Of a DNA stretch of 37,849 nucleotides, positions 7,881 to 15,093 are shown piece after piece; the first letter of the stretch is position 1; every line of letters begins with the position of its first letter. A program made the translations under genes and the position numbers. The stretch is from SZUA-430 sp044375275. Lineage in GTDB: Bacteria > Pseudomonadota > Alphaproteobacteria > Micropepsales > Micropepsaceae. The DNA is taken from contig JBILMZ010000010.1 of assembly GCA_044375275.1 (NCBI GenBank), positions 1 to 37,849 of the forward strand, read 5' to 3'. The notes beneath the pieces are model-generated. The model saw nothing but the letters and a program-made list of their open reading frames with translations. It ran no database searches and had not been told where the DNA came from.

Positions 7881-8642
7881 ATGAAAATGAACGTTGAGCA
7901 TGTGCTGATGGGCGCCACAGGCGTCGTCGTTCTGGCCGCGTGGCTTCTGTCGGGCGTCTCGTTCGAGACTGGCATGAAGGACTGGCGCGATGGCGATCTC
8001 ATCGTGCAGGAGTCGAAATCCGTCCCCGTGCTTCCGGCGTTCGCGGTCAAGGACAGTGCGCCGGTCCACATGGGCATCGTGCAGGTGACGCAGGACGGGC
8101 CTGTGGTGATCGAGGCGCGCGAGAAGGTCGTGGAAACGCCGCTGGCCGAGTTTGTTGCACGCGGTCGCGCGCGCGCTTACGCGGTCTATCGCGTCGCCAG
8201 CCTGGGCAGCCATCAGGCAGAGCAGGTGATCACGACGGCGAGGGCGCAGTTGGGCAAGGCGGGCGACTTCTTCCTCGATGAAACGCAGGACAATCTCTAC
8301 TCAAGCGAACTCGTGCGCCTGTCGTTCGGCACCGCCGGCGTGACGCTTGGCTCCACGGAGCGGTTGCGCAACCTCGCAAAGCAAAATCCGCTGGTACAGG
8401 CGCGCTTCATGGGGCGCTGGTCCGAAAGCAAACCGTGCAAGCGGCGCTATCTGGATCACGAACAGTGCTGGGGCCTGGTAGGCAGCTACGAGGTCATCCC
8501 GCCGCAGGCCATTGTTACCGACGCCCGCGTGTCGCAGGTGTTCCTTGCGAAAGGGACAGGCGAAACGCTGATCGCCGGCAACGCCAGCCAATCAGAGGTC
8601 GAGCCAAAACTTGAAACCCCGGCTGTCGGCTTAAGGCCGTAA
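7881..8642 (+). CDS. Membrane-anchored YiiX/YebB-like permuted papain-fold protein with Ser in place of Cys
   Basis: From the ATG at 7881 the protein has 253 residues: a membrane segment at about 8-27 (VLMGATGVVVLAAWLLSGVSF), then a periplasmic domain that resembles the YiiX group of circularly permuted NlpC/P60-like proteins. GDLIVQES (38-45), HMGIV with His63, and VIEA with Glu79 fit that family. The expected catalytic segment YCSELV reads YSSELV (140-145), so the cysteine is replaced by Ser141. The protein may be inactive, a serine variant, or a binding protein. Two further Cys (186 and 196) could form a disulfide. Alternative starts exist at 7869 (ATG) and 7860 (GTG). The 3' end overlaps the convergent methyltransferase by 12 nt. 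Confidence 0.65.
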   Translation: MKMNVEHVLMGATGVVVLAAWLLSGVSFETGMKDWRDGDLIVQESKSVPVLPAFAVKDSAPVHMGIVQVTQDGPVVIEAREKVVETPLAEFVARGRARAYAVYRVASLGSHQAEQVITTARAQLGKAGDFFLDETQDNLYSSELVRLSFGTAGVTLGSTERLRNLAKQNPLVQARFMGRWSESKPCKRRYLDHEQCWGLVGSYEVIPPQAIVTDARVSQVFLAKGTGETLIAGNASQSEVEPKLETPAVGLRP

Positions 8643-9287
8643 GGCAGAGTACAGCGAGATCGATCCTGACGGCGTCGGGATCGAGAGGTTCTCCCGCACC
8701 AGAACAAATCCGGCCTCTGAAATGAGGCTTGGCAATTTGCCTTCGGCATGCGGGCGCGTATTGGCATCGCCATCAATCACCTGGACATGACGGAAGGCAA
8801 ACCGCATCAGCGGTGACTTCTGTTCGCCATAGTCAGCCACATGCAGCTCACCGCCGCTTTCCAGGGCCGCAAAGGCGCTGCGCAGGGCGGCGCGCTTGCC
8901 ATCCATCGGGATCTGGTGGAGCACGAGGCTGGTCACGATCTTGTTCGGACGATTGGCGGCCGCAGAGGCAGCGACGCCCTCGGCAAAGCCCTGCGAGAAG
9001 TGCACGAGCACCCCGGCATCGCGCGCCCTTGCCTCGGCCCGGGTCAGCACTTCCGGATCCGGATCCGTGCCATAGACAGAGGCCGAGGGGCAGGCTTGCT
9101 TGAGAAGGATGGCCAGCGAGCCATTGCCACAGCCGGCGTCCAGAATGACGTCGCGCGGCTCTGGCGAGATCTGCTTCACGAACGCACGCTGCCAGGTCCG
9201 CTCGCACGTCATGAGGGCGTGCGTGGCGTCATAGAAGGGCGTCAGGCTGGATTCACCCAGCGCAGGGATCAAGGCACGTTCATGCAT
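8631..9287 (-). CDS. Class I SAM-dependent methyltransferase
   Basis: This 218-residue protein carries motif I VILDAGCGNGSLAILL (about 48-63), the acidic loop YGTDPDPEVL, NKIVTSLVLHQIP and the GGELHVADYG strand, a complete class I methyltransferase core with a short helical lead-in. The arrangement is like the generic UbiE/arsenite-methyltransferase-like proteins of Proteobacteria; the substrate is unknown. It converges on the YiiX-like gene with a 12-nt overlap. A short hairpin (CCGGGT 9304-9309 with ACCCGG 9315-9320) lies just upstream of its start. Confidence 0.87.
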   Translation of the reverse strand: MHERALIPALGESSLTPFYDATHALMTCERTWQRAFVKQISPEPRDVILDAGCGNGSLAILLKQACPSASVYGTDPDPEVLTRAEARARDAGVLVHFSQGFAEGVAASAAANRPNKIVTSLVLHQIPMDGKRAALRSAFAALESGGELHVADYGEQKSPLMRFAFRHVQVIDGDANTRPHAEGKLPSLISEAGFVLVRENLSIPTPSGSISLYSALRP

Positions 9288-9354
9288 GGCCGGTTCTCCC
9301 CAACCGGGTGGACAACCCGGAAGTAGTTACGGTGCAGTCTGGTTTCAACATCTG

Positions 9355-9387
9355 ACAATGATATGACGTATTCAACATCATCATTGT
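9355..9387 (-). terminator. Inverted repeat downstream of the O-methyltransferase remnant
   Basis: ACAATGAT (9355-9362) and ATCATTGT (9380-9387) are exact complements around a 17-nt loop, ten bases past the stop of the minus-strand methyltransferase. There is no T-tract, so it may be a processing or stability hairpin instead of an intrinsic terminator. Confidence 0.3.
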
Positions 9388-9397
9388 GACAGCCGCC

Positions 9398-10086
9398 TCA
9401 TTTGGTGCGCATGGAATATTCCATTCCATGTCCCAGCGGCAGCGTTACGGAATCGAAGCCGTTCTCTCGATTCTGCATATGCGCAACGTAGGGCCGCAGC
9501 GCTGTTTTGAAAGTGAAAACATTGTCAGCAATTACGGCAGCGCCTGCACGCAATTTGGGCGTGAGCATCTTCACCATTGGAAGATAAATGTCCTTCCAGC
9601 CATCGAGCAGCAACAAATCGATTGGCTCATCGATGGTTGACAGCGTTTTCATTGCGTCGCCTTCACGAATGTCCACAAACTGGGCGAGACCTGCTTGCGC
9701 GACATTTGCGCGCGCAGCATTTACCTTTTCAGGGACAAGTTCGGTTCCGATCACGTTTCCGCCATTCGCGCGGGCGGCAGCTGCAAGATAGATCGTCGAA
9801 ATGCCGAACGACGTTCCAAGCTCGACCCACGAAACTCGGCGACGCGCTTCGCATTCAGCACACGCGCTGTAACATAAAGAAACTTTCCTTGATCAGGATC
9901 GACCGGAATGTAGGCGTCCTTCAGGAAAGGGATCGCGCCATCGATCGCAGGGCGTCCCCGCAGAACGCTCCAGGCAACAGAAGGCAGCGCGCGCATGAAC
10001 ACGAACACATCCTGGCGCGCGCGGGCGTGCAGCGCCTGAAGCGTTGCCATCACGCGCGGATCATCAAGGCTGGGCGCACCGCTCAT
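9398..10086 (-). pseudogene. O-methyltransferase (class I), broken by one frameshift
   Basis: Two adjacent reading frames make one methyltransferase. The first (10086 to about 9836) gives MSGAPSLDDPRVMATLQALH ... YVTARVLNAKRVAEF and then runs into unrelated sequence and a stop at 9751. The family sequence resumes in another frame as WVELGTSFGISTIYL at about 9834-9790, continuing through GGNVIGTELVPEKV, LLLLDGWKD and ADNVF to the stop at 9398. One missing base near 9835 explains the change. Restored, it would be about 229 aa and look like a complete O-methyltransferase of the caffeoyl-CoA type. The ATG overlaps the ferredoxin stop (ATGA). A sequencing error cannot be excluded. Confidence 0.82.
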
Positions 10087-10427
10087 GGAGTTGTCCTCTC
10101 ACGATCGGTCGCCAGCAGGCGGATGGCATGCTCCGGGCAGGCCGTCACGCACAACCCGCACGCCTGACAGGCCTCGGGGTGAATGGCGAAAGCCTGCCGG
10201 CCGCCATGCACCTTGACTTTGATCCAGGCCATCCAGGGCAGGGCACCAAGTTCGCCTTCGGTGAGCTTGCGCAACTCGAAAACGTCATACGGACAGACGG
10301 CGGCACAGTCCCCAGCCCCTTCGCATTTGTGGGACGCAATGACGGGCGCAATCTTGCCCGGTTCCTGCGGGCAGTCTGCGCCGGATTTCACCGGCGCGCC
10401 GGAGACAGGGCGGGGGAATTGGGCCAT
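10083..10427 (-). CDS. Ferredoxin with two iron-sulfur motifs (probably 3Fe-4S plus 4Fe-4S)
   Basis: From the ATG at 10427 the protein has 114 residues. The second motif is complete (Cys87-x2-Cys90-x2-Cys93-x3-Cys97-Pro). The first reads Cys35-x5-Cys41-x3-Cys45-Pro: the second cysteine of the normal CxxCxxC set is Ala38, which is the pattern of seven-iron ferredoxins. A frame extension to 10493 exists, but it would run across the TetR operator, so I prefer 10427. The gene overlaps the methyltransferase remnant by four bases and diverges from the TetR gene; it is probably repressed by it. An electron-carrier role is likely, the partner is not evident. Confidence 0.82.
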   Translation of the reverse strand: MAQFPRPVSGAPVKSGADCPQEPGKIAPVIASHKCEGAGDCAAVCPYDVFELRKLTEGELGALPWMAWIKVKVHGGRQAFAIHPEACQACGLCVTACPEHAIRLLATDRERTTP

Positions 10428-10454
10428 GGGGCACGTGTCCGTCTGTGAAGATTG

Positions 10455-10489
10455 TTGAAAATGAGCAATTGCTCGTGTTATACGAGCAA
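10455..10489. promoter_or_regulatory. Divergent promoter with TetR operator
   Basis: TTGCTCGT (10469-10476) and ACGAGCAA (10482-10489) form a perfect 8-bp inverted repeat with a 5-nt spacer, and a third half-site GAGCAA (10463-10468) abuts it, giving the palindrome GAGCAATTGCTC. For the plus strand, TTGAAA (10455-10460) and TTATAC (10478-10483) are spaced by 17 bp and would drive the TetR gene. On the minus strand TATAAC (10482-10477) can serve as -10 for the ferredoxin. A repressor bound here would cover both promoters. Seen in the sequence; the binding protein is inferred. Confidence 0.75.
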
Positions 10490-10524
10490 ACACTCACATT
10501 GAATACTCGCAATGGAACACCCCC

Positions 10525-11388
10525 ATGGCCAGGCGCCGGAAAGTCTCGCTAAGTCCCAGAAAACGACCCGAACAGGACCGCTCACGCGCCACCGTGGATG
10601 CCATCCTTGAGGCAGCAACTCGCGTTCTGGTTACGTCGGGGTACGAAGCCTTCACGACCAACCGCGTGGCGGAAAAGGCCGGCATCAGCATCGGATCGTT
10701 CTACCAGTACTTCCCGAACAAGGACGCGCTGCTGAGCGAACTCATGCGGCGCCACATCGAGGAGATCGAGCGAGGCGTCGAGGAAATGGCCGTTCACGCC
10801 GCGACCATGCCGCTTGAGCAGCTCATTCGCGTCGCAATCGGGCAGAACATCAACGCGCACCTGATCGATCCGGAACTGCACCGGGTGCTCTCCGAAGAGG
10901 TCCCGTTGGCCGGTCTCACGAACTGGAAGGCGACATACGCGAAGCGCATGCACGAGCGCGTGAGGGCGGCCTTTGAGTTGCGCCACAATGAAATCCGGGT
11001 GCCGGATCTCGACCTTGCCGTTTACATGGTCACGAGCGCGGTTGAGGCGGTCGTGCACAATGGAGTCTCCGCGCGAGCGGCTGACGTGAAGTCGGGCGCC
11101 CTTGCGGCTGAACTCGCCCGCATGCTCGTCGGCTATCTGACGGGCAGGGCGACGCTGCCGCAACGCGTGGAAAAAGGGCGCCGCCGAATAAACCATTTCA
11201 TGTGGCAGACGTGGAGACGCATTGTCTCCTTCTTCCTGTCCTTCCCCCTGTCCTTCCCCCTGTCATTCGTCGTGCTGGGACTGATGGTCGTCCTGACGCC
11301 GGAGCGGGTTTCAGGTTTCAGTATTCACAATGTCAAATCGCAGCCGCACCGGAATTTCGGTCCCCCGGCGGGTATGGAACAGAAGTAG
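10525..11388 (+). CDS. TetR-family transcriptional regulator with abnormal C-terminal extension
   Basis: Residues 20-70 form a TetR helix-turn-helix (ATVDAILEAATRVL, FTTNRVAEKAGISIGSFYQYF, NKDALL). The ligand domain continues to about residue 207 (ARMLVGYLTG), where proteins of this family normally end. Here 287 residues are encoded; the extra tail contains a hydrophobic run at about 233-257 with a repeated LSFP. If one base were removed in the AAAAAGGG run near 11175, the frame would end after QRVEKGAAE at about 221 residues, a normal length. The tail may thus be the product of a recent frameshift or a base-call error; a real membrane anchor is the less likely reading. The operator upstream suggests autorepression. 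Confidence 0.87.
   Translation: MARRRKVSLSPRKRPEQDRSRATVDAILEAATRVLVTSGYEAFTTNRVAEKAGISIGSFYQYFPNKDALLSELMRRHIEEIERGVEEMAVHAATMPLEQLIRVAIGQNINAHLIDPELHRVLSEEVPLAGLTNWKATYAKRMHERVRAAFELRHNEIRVPDLDLAVYMVTSAVEAVVHNGVSARAADVKSGALAAELARMLVGYLTGRATLPQRVEKGRRRINHFMWQTWRRIVSFFLSFPLSFPLSFVVLGLMVVLTPERVSGFSIHNVKSQPHRNFGPPAGMEQK
11236..11267 (+). repeat. 12-bp tandem repeat in the TetR tail
   Basis: CTGTCCTTCCCC occurs twice in a row (11236-11247, 11248-11259) and a third partial copy follows. Twelve bases equal four codons, so the repeat gives LSFP-LSFP-LSF in the frame of the extended TetR protein. It supports the idea that this stretch is not under normal coding constraint. Confidence 0.75.
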
Positions 11389-11462
11389 AACAGAAGGCTC
11401 GAAATGACAATACCCCGAAAGAGGGTGCGTCAGCTTTACCCACAGGGATAAGGGCCTCGCGC

Positions 11463-12101
11463 CTATTCCTTCTTGTCCACCATGCTCATGACATCCGCGC
11501 TCGCGCCGGCCGGTGCGGCGATCTCGACGACGCGCTCGTCGACGTCGTCATACTCAAGGCGCAGCGCGCGCGACATGGTGGCGTGCATCTCGTAGGTCGT
11601 GGTGATGTAGGTGAACTCGAGGATTTCCTCGTCCGACATGTGCTTCTTCATTTCGGTGAAGATCTCCTCCGGCACGCGCCCGCCCATGAGCACGAGGCAG
11701 TCGGTATAGGCGAGCACGGCGCGCTCCACCGGGCTCCACACATCGGCGATGGGCCAGTAGGGGATCGCCTTGATCTGCGCCTCGGTGAGGCCGACATCGC
11801 GTGACGCCTTGCAGTGCTGCGAGAACACGAACTGCGAACCGCGCGCCCACCCGGCGCGGATCTGCCCGAGTTCGCGCAGTTTCGGCGACAGCTTGCGATT
11901 GGGGCTGCGATAGAACTGGAAGCCCTCGGTCGTATGCTTGAACGCATCCGGCACGAGCGCGAACACCGTCCACCAGTTGCCAGGCGTCCCCGTCGCCGTC
12001 CCCGGCTCCTTCACCGGATCCCGCTCACCAAACAGCACCTTGTAAAGCTGCTTCGCAAACGGATCGGCATCAGCCTTCGAAACCTGTCTGAGCCTCGGCA
12101 T
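11463..12101 (-). CDS. Carboxymuconolactone decarboxylase (CMD)/AhpD-like family protein
   Basis: This 212-residue protein has the all-helical CMD core at about 70-150: LSPKLRELGQIRAGWARGSQFVFSQHCKASRDVGLTEAQI is followed by WSPVERAVLAYTDCLVL and ILEFTYITTTYEMHATMSRAL. A single cysteine precedes the KASRD segment where AhpD has CxxC, so a peroxidase role like AhpD is unlikely. Such stand-alone CMD proteins are common in alphaproteobacterial degradation loci without known reaction. The gene converges on the TetR gene; nothing in its surroundings fixes a pathway. Confidence 0.85.
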   Translation of the reverse strand: MPRLRQVSKADADPFAKQLYKVLFGERDPVKEPGTATGTPGNWWTVFALVPDAFKHTTEGFQFYRSPNRKLSPKLRELGQIRAGWARGSQFVFSQHCKASRDVGLTEAQIKAIPYWPIADVWSPVERAVLAYTDCLVLMGGRVPEEIFTEMKKHMSDEEILEFTYITTTYEMHATMSRALRLEYDDVDERVVEIAAPAGASADVMSMVDKKE

Positions 12102-12153
12102 GTGTCAGCCTCCAATCAATGTGTCAGTGGGATGAGTTGTTACAATTGCAAGG

Positions 12154-12657
12154 ATGAAAGCAGCGTCCTTTCCTGCCATGACCGATCCAGTCGAATATCG
12201 GGAGCAACGCGTGAACACGGAATCCATAGCGCGCATGGTTGTCCATGAAGCATTCATTTTGCACCGACAGTTCGGCCCGGGATTGCTGGAAGGCGCCTAC
12301 GAAACTCTCCTTGAGATCAGGCTGCTTGGCAAGGGGCTGCAGGTCGAACGCCAAAGGCACTTTGACATTGATTTCGAAGGCGTTGTCGTCCCGGACGCTT
12401 ACCGCGTCGACCTGTTGGTAGAACAGCGTCTAGTTTTGGAACTCAAGGCTGTCGAAAAGCTGGCGCCCGTCCACTTCAGGCAAGTTCTGACTTATCTGAA
12501 GGTACTCAACCTTCCATTGGGGCTTTTGATCAACTTCGGAGCCGCAACGTTCAAGGAAGGAATTCATCGCGTGGCGAATGACTACTACGCGTTTGATGCG
12601 CGTCATGGGGGGAAAGGGGATTTGACACGAAGGCACAAAACAGAAAAGGCACAATGA
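12154..12657 (+). CDS. GxxExxY family protein
   Basis: The protein (167 aa) carries GPGLLEGAYE, the motif that gives the GxxExxY family its name, followed by a PD-(D/E)xK-like pattern: YRVDLLVEQRLVLELKAVEKL (Asp, then ExK) and HFRQVLTYLKVLNLPLGLLINFG. That looks like a small nuclease-type fold, but the function of the family is unknown. A TACAAT hexamer at 12141-12146 could be a -10 that places the mRNA start at the ATG, i.e. a leaderless message; ATG at 12178 is an alternative start. The last codons and the stop lie inside a 37-bp inverted-repeat arm. Confidence 0.85.
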   Translation: MKAASFPAMTDPVEYREQRVNTESIARMVVHEAFILHRQFGPGLLEGAYETLLEIRLLGKGLQVERQRHFDIDFEGVVVPDAYRVDLLVEQRLVLELKAVEKLAPVHFRQVLTYLKVLNLPLGLLINFGAATFKEGIHRVANDYYAFDARHGGKGDLTRRHKTEKAQ

Positions 12658-12801
12658 TCTCGGATTGACTGTCAGCTGTCTGCGTGTTGGCCAAGTATGT
12701 TTGGCGCGCGAAGCGCGCCGAAATCAACCCGAACGGGTCTGCAATCCGGACAGGGTGTACCAACTCATTGTGCCTTTTCTGTTTTGTGCCTTCGTGTCAA
12801 A
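12621..12801. repeat. Long inverted repeat: two perfect 37-bp arms around 107 bp
   Basis: Bases 12621-12657 are the exact reverse complement of 12765-12801. The arms contain GACACGAAGGCACAAAACAG. Inside the loop further pairings are present: CGGATTG (12661-12667) with CAATCCG (12742-12748), and a GGCGCGC-GAA-GCGCGCC hairpin in the middle. The left arm ends with the stop codon of the GxxExxY gene; the right arm lies 26 nt from the stop of the convergent dipeptidase gene. It could be a bidirectional terminator, or an end structure of a small mobile unit carrying the GxxExxY gene. No transposase is seen. Confidence 0.9.
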
Positions 12802-12827
12802 CCCCTTCTTACCCACGCCCGACCAAA

Positions 12828-13619
12828 CTACGGCACCCGCCGCTTCACGATCTCGAAGTCGTGCACCGTCTGATCCGTCGACGGAAACACATAGTGCCAC
12901 CATTCCTTCTCGAAGTTCTGGAATTCCTCCCGCGTCATCGCCGCCAGCAATTTCTGCCGCCACGCCCGCTGCGCCTTACCCACGCGCGGGCTTGCCGTGT
13001 GGCTCAGCGTGTCGAAACAGTCATAGCCCGTTCCCATGTCGACCGAGTCATCAGCCGCACGCAGTTCAGCCTTCGCCGTGCAAGCCCCCAATGCAGCCTT
13101 TGCATCACGCACAGGCGCATCCTTGACCGGTAGCTGCACCAACGTCAGGTCAACAGCAACGCCACGCGGATGGCTCGACTGCTCGGCGATGTAGCCGAGC
13201 GGCACAAGCTGGTCCTTGCGGAGCTTCGGGAAGAAGCGGCGCGTGGCCGGCGCAGCATCCTTCTCGCGGGCCCACGCCACGAACGAGAGGACGGCCCGCT
13301 GCGGCCGGTAGCAGTCAAGGACTTTCAGCGACAGGTTCTGGGGCCGCAGTGACGCCTGCACGCGCGCAAGGGCTTCGGCCGCAGGGCGGGTCAGCACGCA
13401 CTCGGCGGCCACATAGCCCGGCACCGGCTTGCCCGTGAAATTGTCGCTTCCCGCATAGCGAATGTCCTGCAGGATGCTGGCATCCACGTCGCGCAGATAG
13501 ACAAACCCGGCGGGCAGCCCGGCAGGACTTTGCGTGGTTTGTGAGATTTGCACTTCGCTCGCAATCGAGCTTTGTGCCAGAAAAAGGGCTCCAATGAGGG
13601 CGGCGGCGTTTCTTCGCAT
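12828..13619 (-). CDS. D-alanyl-D-alanine dipeptidase, VanX/DdpX family, exported
   Basis: From ATG 13619 the protein has 263 residues with a signal peptide (MRRNAAALIGALFLAQSSIA, cut near residue 21). It is a Zn-dependent M15D dipeptidase: SSHPRGVAVDLTL supplies His150 and Asp157, and EKEWWHY supplies Glu239 and His242; DCYRPQRA contains the conserved Arg105. VanX-like enzymes split D-Ala-D-Ala; outside vancomycin clusters they recycle peptidoglycan dipeptides, and the signal peptide places this one in the periplasm. No vanA/vanH homologues are nearby. A longer frame up to 13703 overlaps the divergent gene and is not favoured; ATG 13631 is also possible. Confidence 0.9.
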   Translation of the reverse strand: MRRNAAALIGALFLAQSSIASEVQISQTTQSPAGLPAGFVYLRDVDASILQDIRYAGSDNFTGKPVPGYVAAECVLTRPAAEALARVQASLRPQNLSLKVLDCYRPQRAVLSFVAWAREKDAAPATRRFFPKLRKDQLVPLGYIAEQSSHPRGVAVDLTLVQLPVKDAPVRDAKAALGACTAKAELRAADDSVDMGTGYDCFDTLSHTASPRVGKAQRAWRQKLLAAMTREEFQNFEKEWWHYVFPSTDQTVHDFEIVKRRVP

Positions 13620-13684
13620 GCAAGAGCTCATTTCTGTCGGTATAAGCTTCGCGGAATTCACGAGGCGCCAGGGAGAATGGAACG

Positions 13685-14332
13685 ATGCGGCTGTACTTCG
13701 CAATGGGTCTGGCTGTGACGTTGGGCGGATTTATGGCGGCGACGCCGGCGCCCGCAAACGCGGCCGAAGTCTGCCACTTCCTGGAATGCGTCGACGGCGA
13801 CACGCAGGCCCCGCCGCCGGCACCTCTGCCGCGCAAGCCAGCCGCACCCGCGATCCAGAACTCCGAGCGTCCGAAGCTCCAGGGGGAGGTCTGCGACAGC
13901 GCCGGAAACCTGCGCTACTGCGTGAGCTCCGTCCTGCCCCAGCAATATGGCTTCAACTACCGCCCGAAGAACCTGTTCGATGGCAAGTACGACACGGCCT
14001 GGGTGCCGGACACGGGCAAGTCCGTAGACGGGCTGGGCGAGGAGGTCGTCATTGATTTTGCGCCCGGCTTGCAGATCAAGGGACTTGAGATGCTCAACGG
14101 CTATCACAAGAATTTCTCGATCTACGCCAAGAACAACCGTGTGGCAAAGATCGAGATCACCCTGCCGGGTGTGCCGCCGCAGCTCATTGACCTGCAGGAC
14201 GGCCCCGATCCGGTGGCCTTCAATCTCGACGCCCCTGTGACGGTGCCCTGGATCCGCCTCAAGATCGCCGGTGTCCATCGTGGATCAAAGTACAGGGACA
14301 CGGCCATCACGGAACTGAGGATCATCCAGTGA
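13685..14332 (+). CDS. Secreted protein with NADase-type glycan-binding (discoidin-like) domain
   Basis: This 215-residue protein begins with a signal peptide (cut near ANA-AEV, residue 27), then a Pro/Ala-rich linker (APPPAPLPRKPAAPA), then a beta-rich domain from about residue 70. The segment YRPKNLFDGKYDTAWVPD ... GEEVVIDF ... IKGLEMLNGYHK ... WIRLKIAGVHRGSKYRDTAITEL matches the discoidin-like fold known as the NADase-type glycan-binding domain. No enzymatic domain accompanies it. Two Cys pairs (near 30/35 and 70/79) could form disulfides. The stop overlaps the GTG of the metallopeptidase gene (GTGA), so both are made together and probably act in the periplasm or outside. Confidence 0.7.
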   Translation: MRLYFAMGLAVTLGGFMAATPAPANAAEVCHFLECVDGDTQAPPPAPLPRKPAAPAIQNSERPKLQGEVCDSAGNLRYCVSSVLPQQYGFNYRPKNLFDGKYDTAWVPDTGKSVDGLGEEVVIDFAPGLQIKGLEMLNGYHKNFSIYAKNNRVAKIEITLPGVPPQLIDLQDGPDPVAFNLDAPVTVPWIRLKIAGVHRGSKYRDTAITELRIIQ

Positions 14333-15093
14333 CACAGTCGCGACGCTCGTTTCTGGCATCCCTCGGCTGCTGCGCGCTGTGCAGCACGATGATGTCCCTG
14401 CCGGCGTCTGCCTCCACGTCGCTGGAGCAGGTTCCGGGGTGCTTCCTCGTGGGCAAGGACGTGGACCTCATGAAGGACCGTCTCGGCGCCGCAGGCGGTG
14501 GCGGCAAGACCATCCGGATCATTCGCACCACCGGTAACCGTGACATCGACCGCGCGCTCGACCGGAGCCTCGTGCGGATGAGCTCCACCTTCGGGATCGA
14601 CCCGGTGTTCGGGTTCTTCGAGGACGAGCAGCCAAATGCCTTCGCCGCGCCAGAGTCGAACGACCTCAGCCGCACCGGCACGGTGCTGTTTGGCCTGAAC
14701 CTGTTCAACGACCTTCAGGCGACGGATCCGTCCGGCGTCTCGGTGCTGGGCGTCGCCGCGCACGAGTTCGCCCATATCTGGCAGTTCCACTCAGGCTACT
14801 ACAAGGCCATCCGCGGCAATGGTCCGACGGTGAAGCGCCTGGAACTGAATGCGGATTTTCTTGCGGGCTATTATCTCGGCTTGCGCAAGTCCGCCGTGCC
14901 CGGCGCCTCGCTCTGGATCTTCGGCGAAAAGCTCTGGGGCCTCGGTGACATGAACGTCAATGACCGCGACCACCACGGCACGCCCGCCGAGCGCACCGCC
15001 GCAGCCGAAGCCGGCTTCAAGCTGTCCTTCATCGAAAAGAAGGACATGGCCACGGCCTTCAAGTCAGGCATGGACTACGTCTCGGTGCTATAG
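14329..15093 (+). CDS. Tat-exported zinc metallopeptidase (HExxH, gluzincin-like)
   Basis: The start is GTG at 14329 in the GTGA overlap with the previous gene. The N-terminus SRRSFLASLGCCALCS has a twin-arginine signal with a hydrophobic core and an ASA-type cleavage site near residue 29. The active site is His145-Glu146-x2-His149 (AAHEFAHIWQFH), with a likely third ligand Glu172 in RLELNADFLAGYYLG, the arrangement of M48-like or related gluzincins. HHGTPAERTAAAEAGF near the end is typical of such small peptidases with an ExxR-like packing helix. Its coupling to a glycan-binding protein suggests a periplasmic wall-associated role; the substrate is unknown. Confidence 0.82.
   Translation: MTQSRRSFLASLGCCALCSTMMSLPASASTSLEQVPGCFLVGKDVDLMKDRLGAAGGGGKTIRIIRTTGNRDIDRALDRSLVRMSSTFGIDPVFGFFEDEQPNAFAAPESNDLSRTGTVLFGLNLFNDLQATDPSGVSVLGVAAHEFAHIWQFHSGYYKAIRGNGPTVKRLELNADFLAGYYLGLRKSAVPGASLWIFGEKLWGLGDMNVNDRDHHGTPAERTAAAEAGFKLSFIEKKDMATAFKSGMDYVSVL

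Noticed and set aside
11202..11804. A plus-strand frame starting in the TetR tail
   Set aside because: Its second half is antisense to the CMD-family gene, and its first half has no known domain.
12665..13133. Two overlapping plus-strand frames between the GxxExxY gene and the dipeptidase
   Set aside because: They run through the inverted repeat and antisense to the dipeptidase gene, and show no recognisable domain.
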